Assembly: GCA_028821775.1 (NCBI GenBank)
Contig: JAPKFB010000007.1
Location: 35,194 to 99,193, forward strand
DNA: 64,000 nucleotides
DNA from: Roseibacillus sp.
Lineage (GTDB): Bacteria; Verrucomicrobiota; Verrucomicrobiia; Verrucomicrobiales; Akkermansiaceae
Reading direction: 5' to 3'
Shown: positions 35,326 through 44,100 of the stretch, in pieces
How positions within the stretch are numbered: the stretch's first letter is position 1
Layout: each line of letters begins with the position of its first letter
Translations under genes and position numbers: made by a program
The notes under the pieces: model-generated
What the model was told of the DNA's origin: nothing
The model's database searches: none
The model's input: only the letters and a program-made list of their open reading frames with translations

Positions 35326-35604
35326 TCAAATGGTCCTGTGCATGATCCAGATGAAGAACCTGGTGATGGGCTTCCGGTGGCAACAGGCCTCGATCCACCA
35401 GCCCCAGAAACGATACCGCTGGTAGATTTCGATCGCGCGACCTTCGCTGCCGCTGGTGCGCTTTCACACCCGGTAGTCCGGGCCGTTGGCTTCGATGTAG
35501 TAGCGGCGGTCGCTTTCGAAGTAGTAGCGCTCCACGTAGACGATGCTCTTGCCCACGGCCTTGCGTCGGATGAATTCGTTGGGTGGTTTGGTGGGGTGGG
35601 GCAC
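35326..35604 (-). pseudogene. small protein frame interrupted by an in-frame TGA
   Basis: From a GTG at 35604 the frame encodes NEFIRRKAVGKSIVYVERYY, then FESDRRYYIEANGPDYRV, a TGA (35464-35466), and in the same frame KRTSGSEGRAIEIYQRYRFW with GWW following, up to a stop at 35326. Both halves look protein-like (aromatic- and charge-rich), while other frames are arginine/serine-rich noise. The simplest reading is a TGG-to-TGA nonsense mutation in a small protein of about 92 residues. I do not recognise the family. There is no SECIS-like hairpin at the right distance. It could be a chance frame. Confidence 0.35.
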
Positions 35605-35701
35605 TGGCAGAAGATTGGGTAATTCCTGGCTTCGAGGGAAGTGCGATTCGTGGCGAGGCTAAGCGTTGACACGGTGCCTTGGGGGCCTTTCCTTCGGAAC
35701 C

Positions 35702-36706
35702 ATGCAGATGCGACGCCTTGGAGAGAGTGAGCTTGAACTCACGACGGTGGGAATTGGAACCTGGGCGATCGGGGGGGGTGATTGGTCTTTTGGGTGGGGA
35801 GATCAGGATGAGCGAGAGGCCATCAACGGGATCCTGAAGGGGGTCGAGTTGGGCGTGAACTGGATCGATACGGCTGCGATTTATGGCGAGGGGGCGAGCG
35901 AGGAACTGGTGGGCAAGGCGCTCAGGGAGATTCCCGAGGCGGAGCGTCCGATCGTGGCCACCAAGTGCGGGCGGATCATGCGCGAAGATGGCACGGTCTT
36001 CGGGCGATTGACCAAGGAGAGCGTGGTTGAAGAGTGCGAAGCGAGCCTGCGGCGGCTGGGAGTGGATTGCATTGATTTTTACCAGATGCATTGGCCTGAT
36101 CCTGAGGAGGACATTGAAGAAGGATGGTCCGCCATGGCGGAGCTGGTGCAGGCCGGGAAGGTGCGGGTGATCGGGGTTTCGAATCAGAGTGTGGCACAGA
36201 TGGAGCGCCTGCAGGAGATTCACCCGGTTGCCTCCCTGCAACCGCCCTACAGCATGTTGAACCGGGAGATTGAGGACGATCGTTTGCCATACTGCGACGA
36301 GCATGGAATCGGGGTCGTGTGCTACAGTCCGATGATGAAGGGGTTGCTCACGGGAGGCTTTACCAGAGAGCGCGCGGAGGGGTTGTCGGAGAAGGATCAC
36401 CGGAGCCGGGATCCCAAGTTCCAACCGCCCCAATTGAAACTCAACCTTGCAGTAGTGGAAACCATTCGACCGATTGCGGAAGAGAGCGGCCATCCGATGG
36501 CGCAGCTTCCGATCGCCTGGGTCTTGCGTCGGTCGGAAGTGACCTCGGCGATTGTGGGAGTGCGGAAACCGTCCCAGATCGAAGAGACGGCTGGGGCAGG
36601 AGGCTGGGTCTTGAGTGATGATGAAGTCACTGCAATCGAAGCTGCCCTGCAAACCCGAGAGGCCAAGTTGGCGGAACTGGGTGGGGTAAGCCAGGGCTGG
36701 GTCTGA
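35702..36706 (+). CDS. aldo/keto reductase
   Basis: ATG 35702 (MQMRRLGES) or ATG 35708 is the likely start; an upstream in-frame codon at 35666 adds residues outside the family. The TIM-barrel AKR signature is complete: GIGTWAIGGGDWSFG, catalytic Asp56 and Tyr61 in NWIDTAAIYGEG, Lys88 in IVATKCG, and His in FYQMHWPDP. C-terminal VGVRKPSQIEETAGA matches the NADPH-binding loop. It is of the general stress protein 69/YajO-like group, 334 residues. It should reduce aldehydes or ketones, or oxidise sugars, with NAD(P)H in the cytoplasm. The gene stands alone between remnants. Confidence 0.92.
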   Translation: MQMRRLGESELELTTVGIGTWAIGGGDWSFGWGDQDEREAINGILKGVELGVNWIDTAAIYGEGASEELVGKALREIPEAERPIVATKCGRIMREDGTVFGRLTKESVVEECEASLRRLGVDCIDFYQMHWPDPEEDIEEGWSAMAELVQAGKVRVIGVSNQSVAQMERLQEIHPVASLQPPYSMLNREIEDDRLPYCDEHGIGVVCYSPMMKGLLTGGFTRERAEGLSEKDHRSRDPKFQPPQLKLNLAVVETIRPIAEESGHPMAQLPIAWVLRRSEVTSAIVGVRKPSQIEETAGAGGWVLSDDEVTAIEAALQTREAKLAELGGVSQGWV

Positions 36707-36790
36707 GGCCTGCGTTTTCGTTTCGAACTCTCATCCATGACCTGTTGCTGATGGCAACAAACAATCAAGGTCGCCTCAAGGAAGCTACGG

Positions 36791-37024
36791 ATGGGCATTC
36801 CCTACACCGGGCATACGACGATGGCGGATGTCTTGGTTGTGGGAGTTCCCGGAGTGACTCTGATGGGAGAGGGCTTTGCCTCCCGGGTGGCTGGCAGCCT
36901 GCGGAGAAATCTGGGGATGGAGGAACTCGTGACCGAGGAGAGAACCTCCTATGAGAGGTTGGCGGTGGAATGGGCGACCGATTCGGGGCGGTTGGCGGAA
37001 TTGGCGCTCGTGATTGTCGAGTGA
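36791..37024 (+). pseudogene. C-terminal remnant of SPINDLY-type O-GlcNAc transferase
   Basis: The 77-residue frame begins IPYTGHTTMADVLVVGVPGV, continues with TLMGEGFASRVAGSLRRNLG, MEELV and YERLAVEWATDSGRLAEL. This corresponds to the last part of the glycosyltransferase-41 domain of TPR-SPINDLY proteins, including the UDP-sugar-binding region normally read as DTFPYNG-TT-DALWMGVPVVTL. The catalytic N-terminal half and TPRs are absent upstream. It ends nine bases before the next gene. It is most likely a leftover of a deleted gene rather than a functional small protein. Confidence 0.55.
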
Positions 37025-37033
37025 TTAGGGCCC

Positions 37034-37495
37034 TTACTCGCCAATGGGGACCGGGACGTCGTGGTAGTTGAGCGCCCACTCGCGCATGAATCGCACGCGG
37101 TGGGGGACAATGCGGTAGATGATGAGTTCGGGGTTGTCGCTCATTCCCAGGTACTGACGGAGAAGGGGGTTTTCTTCCCAAATTTCATCGATGAGGGCCT
37201 TGTCTTCCTGACCCAGTTCACGGGCGACACCCGTGATCCGGAGTTGATCGTGATTTGGTGCGAGGTAGCAGAGTTCGACTTTGGGGTTTGCGGCGATCTC
37301 TCCGGTCTTGTGATAGCTGCGAATGTTGGCGACATACACGGTGTAGCCATCGACCCGCACGGGAGAGACCGGGCGGAGGCGAGGTTGATCATCGTCCATG
37401 CTGGCGAGCATGGGAAACTTGGCCTCCTCGATGACCTTTCTTGCCATGGCTGGAAGCTCGGAGGATTCAAAAGGATCGGGACTAGGTTTCGACAT
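37034..37495 (-). CDS. pyridoxamine 5'-phosphate oxidase-fold protein
   Basis: 153 residues with the split-barrel flavin-binding fold: KFPMLASMDDDQPRLRPVSP at the N-terminus, VYVANIRSYHKTGEIAANPK (typical FMN-phosphate-binding Lys-Thr), VELCYLAPNHDQLRITGVAR, then a helix EDKALIDEIWEENPLLRQYL and a last strand IIYRIVPHRVRFM. This matches the general-stress/PPOX small-protein group rather than true PdxH, since it is short and lacks the PLP-site C-terminus. It probably binds FMN, F420 or heme in the cytoplasm. The gene diverges from the DedA-like gene across a 91-base gap that includes a GC-rich hairpin (37548-37563). Confidence 0.85.
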   Translation of the reverse strand: MSKPSPDPFESSELPAMARKVIEEAKFPMLASMDDDQPRLRPVSPVRVDGYTVYVANIRSYHKTGEIAANPKVELCYLAPNHDQLRITGVARELGQEDKALIDEIWEENPLLRQYLGMSDNPELIIYRIVPHRVRFMREWALNYHDVPVPIGE

Positions 37496-37586
37496 CTTGA
37501 TGTTTGGAGTCTATTCCAAAAAAGGTCGCGAGCGCAATCCGTGACTTCCCGCCTGAACGCGGGTAAGGTGGTGGCGATCTGCTGCT

Positions 37587-38249
37587 ATGCGTCTTCTTTG
37601 GCTCTTCCTTGTCCTGGCAGTAATCGTGATGGTGCCCTTCATGATTTGGGGCGAATCCTTCGGTCGGTTTTTCGAGTCCGAGGAAACGGAACAGTGGTTC
37701 AGTGAGATTGGAAGGTCGTGGGCCTGGTTGGCGGGGATCGGGCTCCTGGTGTCAGACTTGTTCCTGCCCATTCCGGGGACGGTCGTGATGTCGGCCCTGG
37801 GCTATGTTTACGGTCCTTGGCTGGGAGGAATCTTTGCGGCGCTGGGATCGATGCTGGCAGGAATCGTGGCTTACGCACTGTGTCGCAAGTTGGGACGGCG
37901 GGCCGCGGAGTGGATTGCAGGGAAAGAGGATCTTGCCAAAGGAGAAGCGATTTTCGGGGGATCAGCGGGTGGTTGGATCGTGGCTCTCTCGCGATGGCTC
38001 CCGGTGATGCCGGAGGTCATTGCGTGTCTTGCAGGAATGGCGCGGATGCCTTGGCGGAGATTTCTGGTTGCGATGGCTTGTGGGAGCGTGCCCTTGGGAT
38101 TCACCTTCGCGTCGATCGGGAAGTGGGCCCACGAGCATCCCGGACTTGGGTTGCTGTTCAGCGCCGGACTGCCGCCCCTGTTGTGGGCGATCATCGGACC
38201 GCATGTGATGCGGCGGAAAAGTGAAGCCGCAGCTGCGGGGAGCGATTAG
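37587..38249 (+). CDS. TVP38/TMEM64-DedA (SNARE-associated) family membrane protein
   Basis: 220 residues with several hydrophobic segments (about 3-21, 46-66, 73-98, 135-165, 180-200). Family motifs are present: LPIPGTVVMSALGYVYGPW, FAALGSMLAGIVAYALCRKLG with GRRAAEW, and SRWLPVMPEVIACLAGMARM, which is the re-entrant arm R-x-x-P-x-x-P-type motif. The MPWRRFLVAMACGSVPLGF segment fits the last helices. DedA/TVP38 proteins act at the inner membrane in lipid-carrier or phospholipid translocation and membrane homeostasis. The 3' end overlaps the convergent PEP-CTERM gene by four bases. Confidence 0.9.
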   Translation: MRLLWLFLVLAVIVMVPFMIWGESFGRFFESEETEQWFSEIGRSWAWLAGIGLLVSDLFLPIPGTVVMSALGYVYGPWLGGIFAALGSMLAGIVAYALCRKLGRRAAEWIAGKEDLAKGEAIFGGSAGGWIVALSRWLPVMPEVIACLAGMARMPWRRFLVAMACGSVPLGFTFASIGKWAHEHPGLGLLFSAGLPPLLWAIIGPHVMRRKSEAAAAGSD

Positions 38250-39040
38250 TGATGGTTGGGTTTCTGGCGATGACGCGCCAGAATGAGAAAGGCGACCATT
38301 CCGAAGATGGGACTCGATGGTTCAGGGACGAGCACGACGCGACTGCTCTCCTCCCATTGGATGTCGACTTCGATGCCAAACGAATTTTCATCGCCGAGAG
38401 GCAGGGCGAAATCGAGGGTGTTGCCAGCAGTGGAGGCGCCGGGAGTGTCGAGGCCGATGAATGCTCCGGTGAAGGGAAGGGGTGCATTCTCGAGCGCGGG
38501 AATCTCGATGGGGAAGGAGATCCCGAGCGCGGATTCAAGAATGGGGCACAGCGCGTCGAAAAAATCGCTGCTGCAATCGAGCGGGCCGGCGGTGACGTCG
38601 AAAAGCCCTGGCGTGGTATTGGTGAAGATGCCGCCCGCACCGAGGATCGATCCGGTCGCGTCACTGAGTTGAGTGCTGAGGAGAGGGCCCGCGAGTGTGG
38701 CGGTCACTGCGGGAGAAATAATTCCGAGATCGATGGTGGTGGTGATCGAAATGGAGATCGTGCCCATGAAGTTGAGATTCCGGATCGTGGCAGGGCCCTC
38801 GTCGACGAGACCGAGAGGAGTGCCGTTCTCAAAGACGGCGTCAAAGGATCCGGAGTTGAGGGTGATTTCAGGTCTGATGGTGAGATCGGGACCACCCTCA
38901 GGGTTTGGAATGGTGAACTCGTTGATGGAGGCCGAACCGGGGATGAGCGCGTAGGTCACGACGACGGTGGAGCCCTGGACGTTCAGTGAACTCAAGGCGC
39001 AGGCTACGAGTGCGCAAGTGCGCGAGCGGGTGAAGTGCAT
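38246..39040 (-). CDS. PEP-CTERM sorting-domain protein, secreted
   Basis: 264 residues. An N-terminal signal (MHFTRSRTCALVACALSSLN) is followed by a beta-rich domain with many Thr/Ser/Asn and Pro. The C-terminus shows VLVPEPSSP, a hydrophobic stretch (IFGMVAFLILA) and a basic end RHRQKPNHH: the three-part PEP-CTERM anchor recognised by exosortase. The product should be exported, held in the membrane and processed by exosortase, commonly for extracellular matrix. No exosortase gene is in the window. No enzymatic domain is recognised. Confidence 0.82.
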   Translation of the reverse strand: MHFTRSRTCALVACALSSLNVQGSTVVVTYALIPGSASINEFTIPNPEGGPDLTIRPEITLNSGSFDAVFENGTPLGLVDEGPATIRNLNFMGTISISITTTIDLGIISPAVTATLAGPLLSTQLSDATGSILGAGGIFTNTTPGLFDVTAGPLDCSSDFFDALCPILESALGISFPIEIPALENAPLPFTGAFIGLDTPGASTAGNTLDFALPLGDENSFGIEVDIQWEESSRVVLVPEPSSPIFGMVAFLILARHRQKPNHH

Positions 39041-39212
39041 GCTGCGCTTCTAGCGCGGTGGCGAGACTAGGACACGACGAAAAAAGTCAGGGAATATGGA
39101 TTGATTATGTCGGAGGAGGAGTGGGGTTCGAATTGGTGGAAAATCATCCCCAAGACCGCGGGGCGTTCACCCAGGGGCTGGACAACGATCACGAGGGGAG
39201 CACGAATTACGC

Positions 39213-40247
39213 ATGAGCATTCCCGACCTCACTGTTCTTCCAGCGACTGACCCCACCACCCTTCTGCGCTGCCGGGATGGAATCTATGCCGCGGACTTTC
39301 TCGCTTGTGCGATTGTGCACCTCGATCTCTTCACGCGCCTGGCGGATCATCCGGCCACGCTGGAAGAGATTTGCACCGACTTGGCGATTCAGGAACGACC
39401 GGCCGATGTGATGCTCACGCTCTGTCGCGCCCGCGGATTGTTGGAGCGCGATGGGGAGCGCTACCGAGTCACGGAATTGGCCACGGAACACCTGGTGGAT
39501 GGTTCCCCCTGGTCGCTACAGGCCTATTATGCGTCGCTGGAGGATCGTCCGGTCGTGAAGGAAGTTCTCGGAGTGCTGCGAAGTGGCAAACCCGCGAATT
39601 GGGAGAGCGAGAAGGCGGATGCCGATTGGCACGATGCGATGGAGAACTCCGGCTTTGCGGAAATGTTCACGGCGGCGATGGACTGTCGGGGGCTTTATCT
39701 CGGGCAGAAGCTGGCGGCTCTGCTTGACCTCTCGGGGCGAAGGAACGTTCTCGACCTTGGTGGAGGCTCGGGCATCTATTCCTGCTGTCTCTTGGCGATC
39801 AACGAGGGATTGCGCGCTACGGTGTTTGAGAAGGAGCCTGTCGATGCGATCGCCGGGCGCCTGATCGGTGATCGTGGATTCGAGGACCGGGCCGCCGTGA
39901 TGGAAGGAGATTTTTTTCGTGATGCCTATCCGGGAGACCACGACGTCCACCTCTTGTCGAATGTGTTGCATGACTGGGACTTCCCGGAGGTTGCGGGAAT
40001 CCTGCAGAAGTCCTTCGACTCGCTGCCGTCGGGCGGCCTCTTGGTGGCCCACGAGGCATTCCTGAACGAAGATAAATCCGGTCCTCTTCCGGTGGCGGAA
40101 TACTCGACAATTCTGGTGACCATTACCCAAGGGCGCTGCTACGGGGTTGCTGAGATCCGCGCCCTGATGGTGCAGGCAGGCTTTGTGGAGGTTGACGACT
40201 TCGAAACAGCAGGGGATCGCAGCGCGATTGTAGCGCACAAGCCATGA
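39213..40247 (+). CDS. SAM-dependent O-methyltransferase (acetylserotonin-methyltransferase-like)
   Basis: 344 residues. The N-terminal winged-helix dimerisation part (about 20-110) contains DLFTRLADHPATLEEICTDL and RARGLLERDGERYRVTEL. The Rossmann domain has SAM motif I VLDLGGGSGIYS (about 175-186), the acidic strand TVFEKEP, HLLSNVLHDWDF with the catalytic-type His-Asp, and LLVAHEAFLNEDKSG. It belongs to the O-methyltransferase family 2/HIOMT-like group that methylates small hydroxylated aromatics or polyketide-like molecules. The gene stands alone with no biosynthetic cluster around it, so the substrate is open. Confidence 0.9.
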   Translation: MSIPDLTVLPATDPTTLLRCRDGIYAADFLACAIVHLDLFTRLADHPATLEEICTDLAIQERPADVMLTLCRARGLLERDGERYRVTELATEHLVDGSPWSLQAYYASLEDRPVVKEVLGVLRSGKPANWESEKADADWHDAMENSGFAEMFTAAMDCRGLYLGQKLAALLDLSGRRNVLDLGGGSGIYSCCLLAINEGLRATVFEKEPVDAIAGRLIGDRGFEDRAAVMEGDFFRDAYPGDHDVHLLSNVLHDWDFPEVAGILQKSFDSLPSGGLLVAHEAFLNEDKSGPLPVAEYSTILVTITQGRCYGVAEIRALMVQAGFVEVDDFETAGDRSAIVAHKP

Positions 40248-40516
40248 CCCAGAGGTGTTAATCGGGTGGATCGGACGCGAGCAGCTTCACCGGCGATGCG
40301 AGTGAGGACTCCGATCTGGATGCGCTGAGCGCCCTTGGGTAGGAGGCCTTTGGTTTCTCCGATTTTGAACCCGCGGACAAGTCCTTGTCGACTGTGACTT
40401 TATCGCTCGGCATCAGTGTTCGGGGTGCAGGAACGGGAATTTCTGCGTGTGGTCGTGATCCTGAAGTAGTTTCGGATTGAAAGGGCTGGCTTGCCAAGTT
40501 AGAGGTCTAGCGATTG

Positions 40517-40966
40517 ATGATGAGTAACCTGTCCCGAATCCTCTCCTGCTTGCTGGTGGCGGTGGTCTTCTGTCCCGGGGCTTCCTTTGCGGACAAGAAG
40601 AACAAGAAGAACAACAAGAAAGTCGTTCCGTTAACGCGGAAAGGTGCGGCTTCCGAACTTCCAACCATCAAGAGAATCAATGGTGACAAGGTGACCATTG
40701 GTAAGAAGACCTACCAGGTGAATGATCTGACCAAGATCACCGTGAATGGGGAGTCCGCCAAGGTGGGGAATCTCTCGTCCGGCATGCAAGTCTCGGTGAC
40801 TGGGAGCGTGCTGCGATACGGGAAGGGAAAGTCCGATACCCTCTATAAGGCGACCCGCATCAGCGCGAAGGCGGACAATAATCTGGAAAAGAAGCGAAAG
40901 GAGTTCAACAAGAAGCAGGCTGAGCGCGCGCGGCAGTTGAACCGGAAAAACAATCGAAACCGGTAG
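40517..40966 (+). CDS. small secreted lysine-rich protein of unknown function
   Basis: 149 residues with ATG at 40517 (ATG at 40520 also possible). A signal peptide (SRILSCLLVAVVFCPGASFA) is followed by a very basic stretch (KKNKKNNKKVV). A small beta domain follows (about 45-110) with TIKRINGDKVTIGKKTYQV and TKITVNGESAKVGNLSSGMQ, resembling DUF5666-like or OB-type modules. A helical, charged tail (KKRKEFNKKQAERARQLNRK) closes it. The net positive charge suggests binding to nucleic acid, polyanionic polysaccharide or membrane outside the cytoplasm. No family assignment is possible with confidence. The 269 bases before it (40248-40516) carry no gene I can support. Confidence 0.7.
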   Translation: MMSNLSRILSCLLVAVVFCPGASFADKKNKKNNKKVVPLTRKGAASELPTIKRINGDKVTIGKKTYQVNDLTKITVNGESAKVGNLSSGMQVSVTGSVLRYGKGKSDTLYKATRISAKADNNLEKKRKEFNKKQAERARQLNRKNNRNR

Positions 40967-41193
40967 GTCCGGTGGTTGGGGCTCATCAGAACCGCTCTGA
41001 TATGCCCGGGATGGGTTCGCTCACGATCGCAAAGCTGTAGCCTTGGGCGAGGAGCCCATCGAGCCGCCGGAGGGATGGTGATGCCGGGCGGAGTGAGGAG
41101 CTCAGGACGCCCGAAAACGAGCAGTGCGCCGGATCAACCCGTGGATGAGCAATCGCGACTTTTCTGCGACGGCAGGGCGGAGGACCGATTCCT

Positions 41194-44100
41194 CTACGGT
41201 GCGTATTCCATCTTGAGTCGCACGAAGCGGCGCAAGAAGTTGGGTTGATTATCGGTGATGGTTACGGCGACGCGGCCGTTGAAGGGGGCGGCGGTGACCA
41301 AGGAGCCTGGGCCGGTGAAGGAGGTGGAGTCGGATTTGGTGAGAAGCGGGCTCCAAGTGACAAGGTCATTGGACGTTTCCACGGTGTAGACGATCTCGCT
41401 GGCGCCGTAGCCATCCGTTGCGGTGCCGTTGACAGGGAGAGCGAATTCGATGAGAGCACGTCCTTCAAGGGTGCGGCCGACGATCGGGAGGGAGACCGGT
41501 CCGTTCACGCCGATGTCGAGGGTAGGATCGAGACCGAGGGCAAACTCAACAAGAGCGATCAGGCCGTCGTCGTCGCCATCTTCGAGGGCGGTCAGGGCGT
41601 AGAAGGAGAGCCACGCCGGAAAGGCGGTGGGGACGAGAATGATGCCGCCATCAGGGGAGCCATTGATGGCGTCGCTTGGTCCCCAGCTCGTTGCGAGATC
41701 GAAGTCGCGGGCTGCGGGAAGGGGGTCGCGGAGTTCGAGCGAGCGTCCGGCTCCGGCTGTGGAGGGATACCATGCCGGCCGATACTCAAAGCGAAGAATG
41801 GCGGCGTCGAAGGGCAGCGGAAGAGAGAGCACGACGTCCTCACCCGAGTTGTTCAGGTTGCCGTCGAAGACTCCGGCAAGGTTGAGACTCGCGCCGTAGC
41901 GGGATTGGAAGGCGGCAAGGTCGCCCACGACGAGCACTTCTTCGCCGGGGGCAAGAAGCATGGAGGGGAAGGTGAAGGAGATGCCGTCGGTGAAGCGGAG
42001 GCCAGTGAGATCGAGAGTGACTGGTCCGGTATTTATGAGTTCAATGAACTCATAAGGAGTGCCTCCGCTCGGCTCATACATGAGCTCGGAAATGCGGAGA
42101 TAGCGCAGAAGATCATAGGCATTGTCGAAGCTTGGAATTGTTGAGGAGCCATCCTGGCTATTGTCCAGCCCGCCGGTTGGGAGGAGAAAGTAGTCCAGTC
42201 CGGTGCTGGAAGTGGCCCAGCGTCCCTGTGAAACGTCGCTGGCTTGGGGGCCGAAGATGACTTCGTCGATGAGGGTTTGATTCGCGTCGAAGAGAACGAG
42301 GCGATCCTGATCGGCATCGAGGGAGAAGGGGACGTGGTCGGGTCCGGCGTCGGTGTCCCGGTCGGCGATGAGTTTGAGAAAGCCATGGCCTCCGATGAAG
42401 CTGAGCGGAGGGAAGATGTGCTGGGTCGGATCATTGGGCTGATCGGTGACGGAGAGTCCCGTGAGGGAAACAGGAAGGGGATCGGGATTGTGAAGCTCGA
42501 ACCAGTCGTTGCGGTAGAGGACGTCACCTGCGGTGAGCCACTCGTTGATGACGAGGGTGGCGGGATCACCGGTGGGTTGGGCGATGTTGGGGGTGCCTGG
42601 GGTCGGAGTATTGAGGGTCCAGTGGTCGTTGCCGTTGAGGCGGCCGATCGAGAGACCCGGCGCTTGAGGACCAAATACAACGGAGTCGAGGAGCGCGCCG
42701 CCCTTGCCGAGGGAGTCAAAGAGATAAACGCCCTCCCCGGTGGAGCTCAGCGAGAAGTCGAGATGGATTCCCGAAGCGGCTCCGGGATTTTCAGCGTAGA
42801 GCACGAGGCATCCGCCGGCCGGGATGGAGACGTTGGAGTCGAAAACATACTTGGTCGGGTTGTTCGAGTTGTCCGAGATGCTCATCCCGCCCAGGTTGGC
42901 GAGGTCGGAGCCGAAGTTGCAGATCTCAATGAGGTCGGGAAAGGTGCCCTCGTGATTGACCGCCCCGCCGTTGTTGGCGAGGACTTCATTGATGACGAGT
43001 CGCGAGAGGCTGGAATCGATGGTCCAGGTTTGCGAGACGGTGGGTGAGGATTGCCACACTCCTGCGAAGCTCTGTCCTTCGACCGAGACCGTGTAGGTTC
43101 CGTTCGCGAGGCCCGTGAATTGAATCTGCGCGGTGCGCACGGTGGAGACGCCGGGGACGAATCCGTTTCCGATGGGGGTATCGGAGCTCCACGGACCGTC
43201 GTTGATCCGGTAGCGGTAGGCGAAAATCCCGGGGCCGCCGACCGTCAAGGTGGCGCTGTTGGAATGGGTTTGGCTGGCCGGTTCTCCCGCAATGTGGATG
43301 CCCGCGGAAATGAGAGCGCCCATGTCTGCGCCGAGCGGCCCGCTTCCGATCGCGGGCGATCCCGGCCGGAGCGAAAAGTCGCCCTTGTCCGGATCCGAGA
43401 AGAGCGGGAGGGCGGTGATATTTCCGGTTCCCAGGTCGAAGATGGTCTGCCCCGGATGACCGCCGCCCACGGAGGTGTCCGTGATGGAGGGATCGATCAT
43501 ATTGTCGAACAGCTCCAAAGGGGTGGTGTAAGTCGTGTCGTCGTCGAGCAGGTCGGCGTTTCCGTAGACGCGGGGGAAGTCGGTGAAGATATTCCAAGCC
43601 GCATAGGCGCCGGAGCCGGGATTGGGAACCTCGCTGTCGCCTGGCACGAAAAGATTGATGACCGAACCGACATTGGTGTTGTCGAACGTGTCCACAAAGT
43701 CGGGGTGCACTTTGTAGACCGTGTTGTTCTCAAAGATCGTGGCGGTGTCCTTCTTCAGGTTGATGGCGTGGTCCACGTCCCAGAAAACATTGCGGGCGAG
43801 CACGATGGTGCTGTCCGCGCCGGCGTCACCGGTCGAGATGCTGTTGGCATAGCCACGGTCCGAGGTCTCGTCATCCTTGAAGATGTTGGTGAAGACATTC
43901 CCCTCGATGTGGAAGTCGCCGCCCAGATCGAGCTGTTCGTCACGAGCGCCTTCGAAATAGTTATCGAGGATTTGCACGATGGGTTCGGGCCGGATACCGC
44001 TCACGACATCGACCACGTCGTTGTGGCCCTTGTTGGTTCCGAAGCGATTGTTGCGGATGATGTAGCGTTCTCCCGACGGAATGTCGCCCTCGCCCTTCAC

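Noticed and set aside
35171..36652. Minus-strand open frame opposite the aldo/keto reductase gene
   Set aside because: The plus strand carries a complete AKR active site; the minus product is His/Arg/Pro-rich.
37548..37563. Hairpin CCCGC-CTGAAC-GCGGG as a terminator or attenuator
   Set aside because: It has no following T run and lies between two divergent starts, so a terminator role does not fit; the stem is short enough to be chance.
40248..40516. Minus-strand 79-codon frame before the small lysine-rich protein gene
   Set aside because: Composition is low-complexity Ser/Pro/Lys and there is no start signal or recognisable motif.
40976..41193. Possible minus-strand remnant ending in GYSFAIVSEPIPGISERF
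   Set aside because: Protein-like for about 30 residues only, needs a frameshift to extend, and no family could be named.
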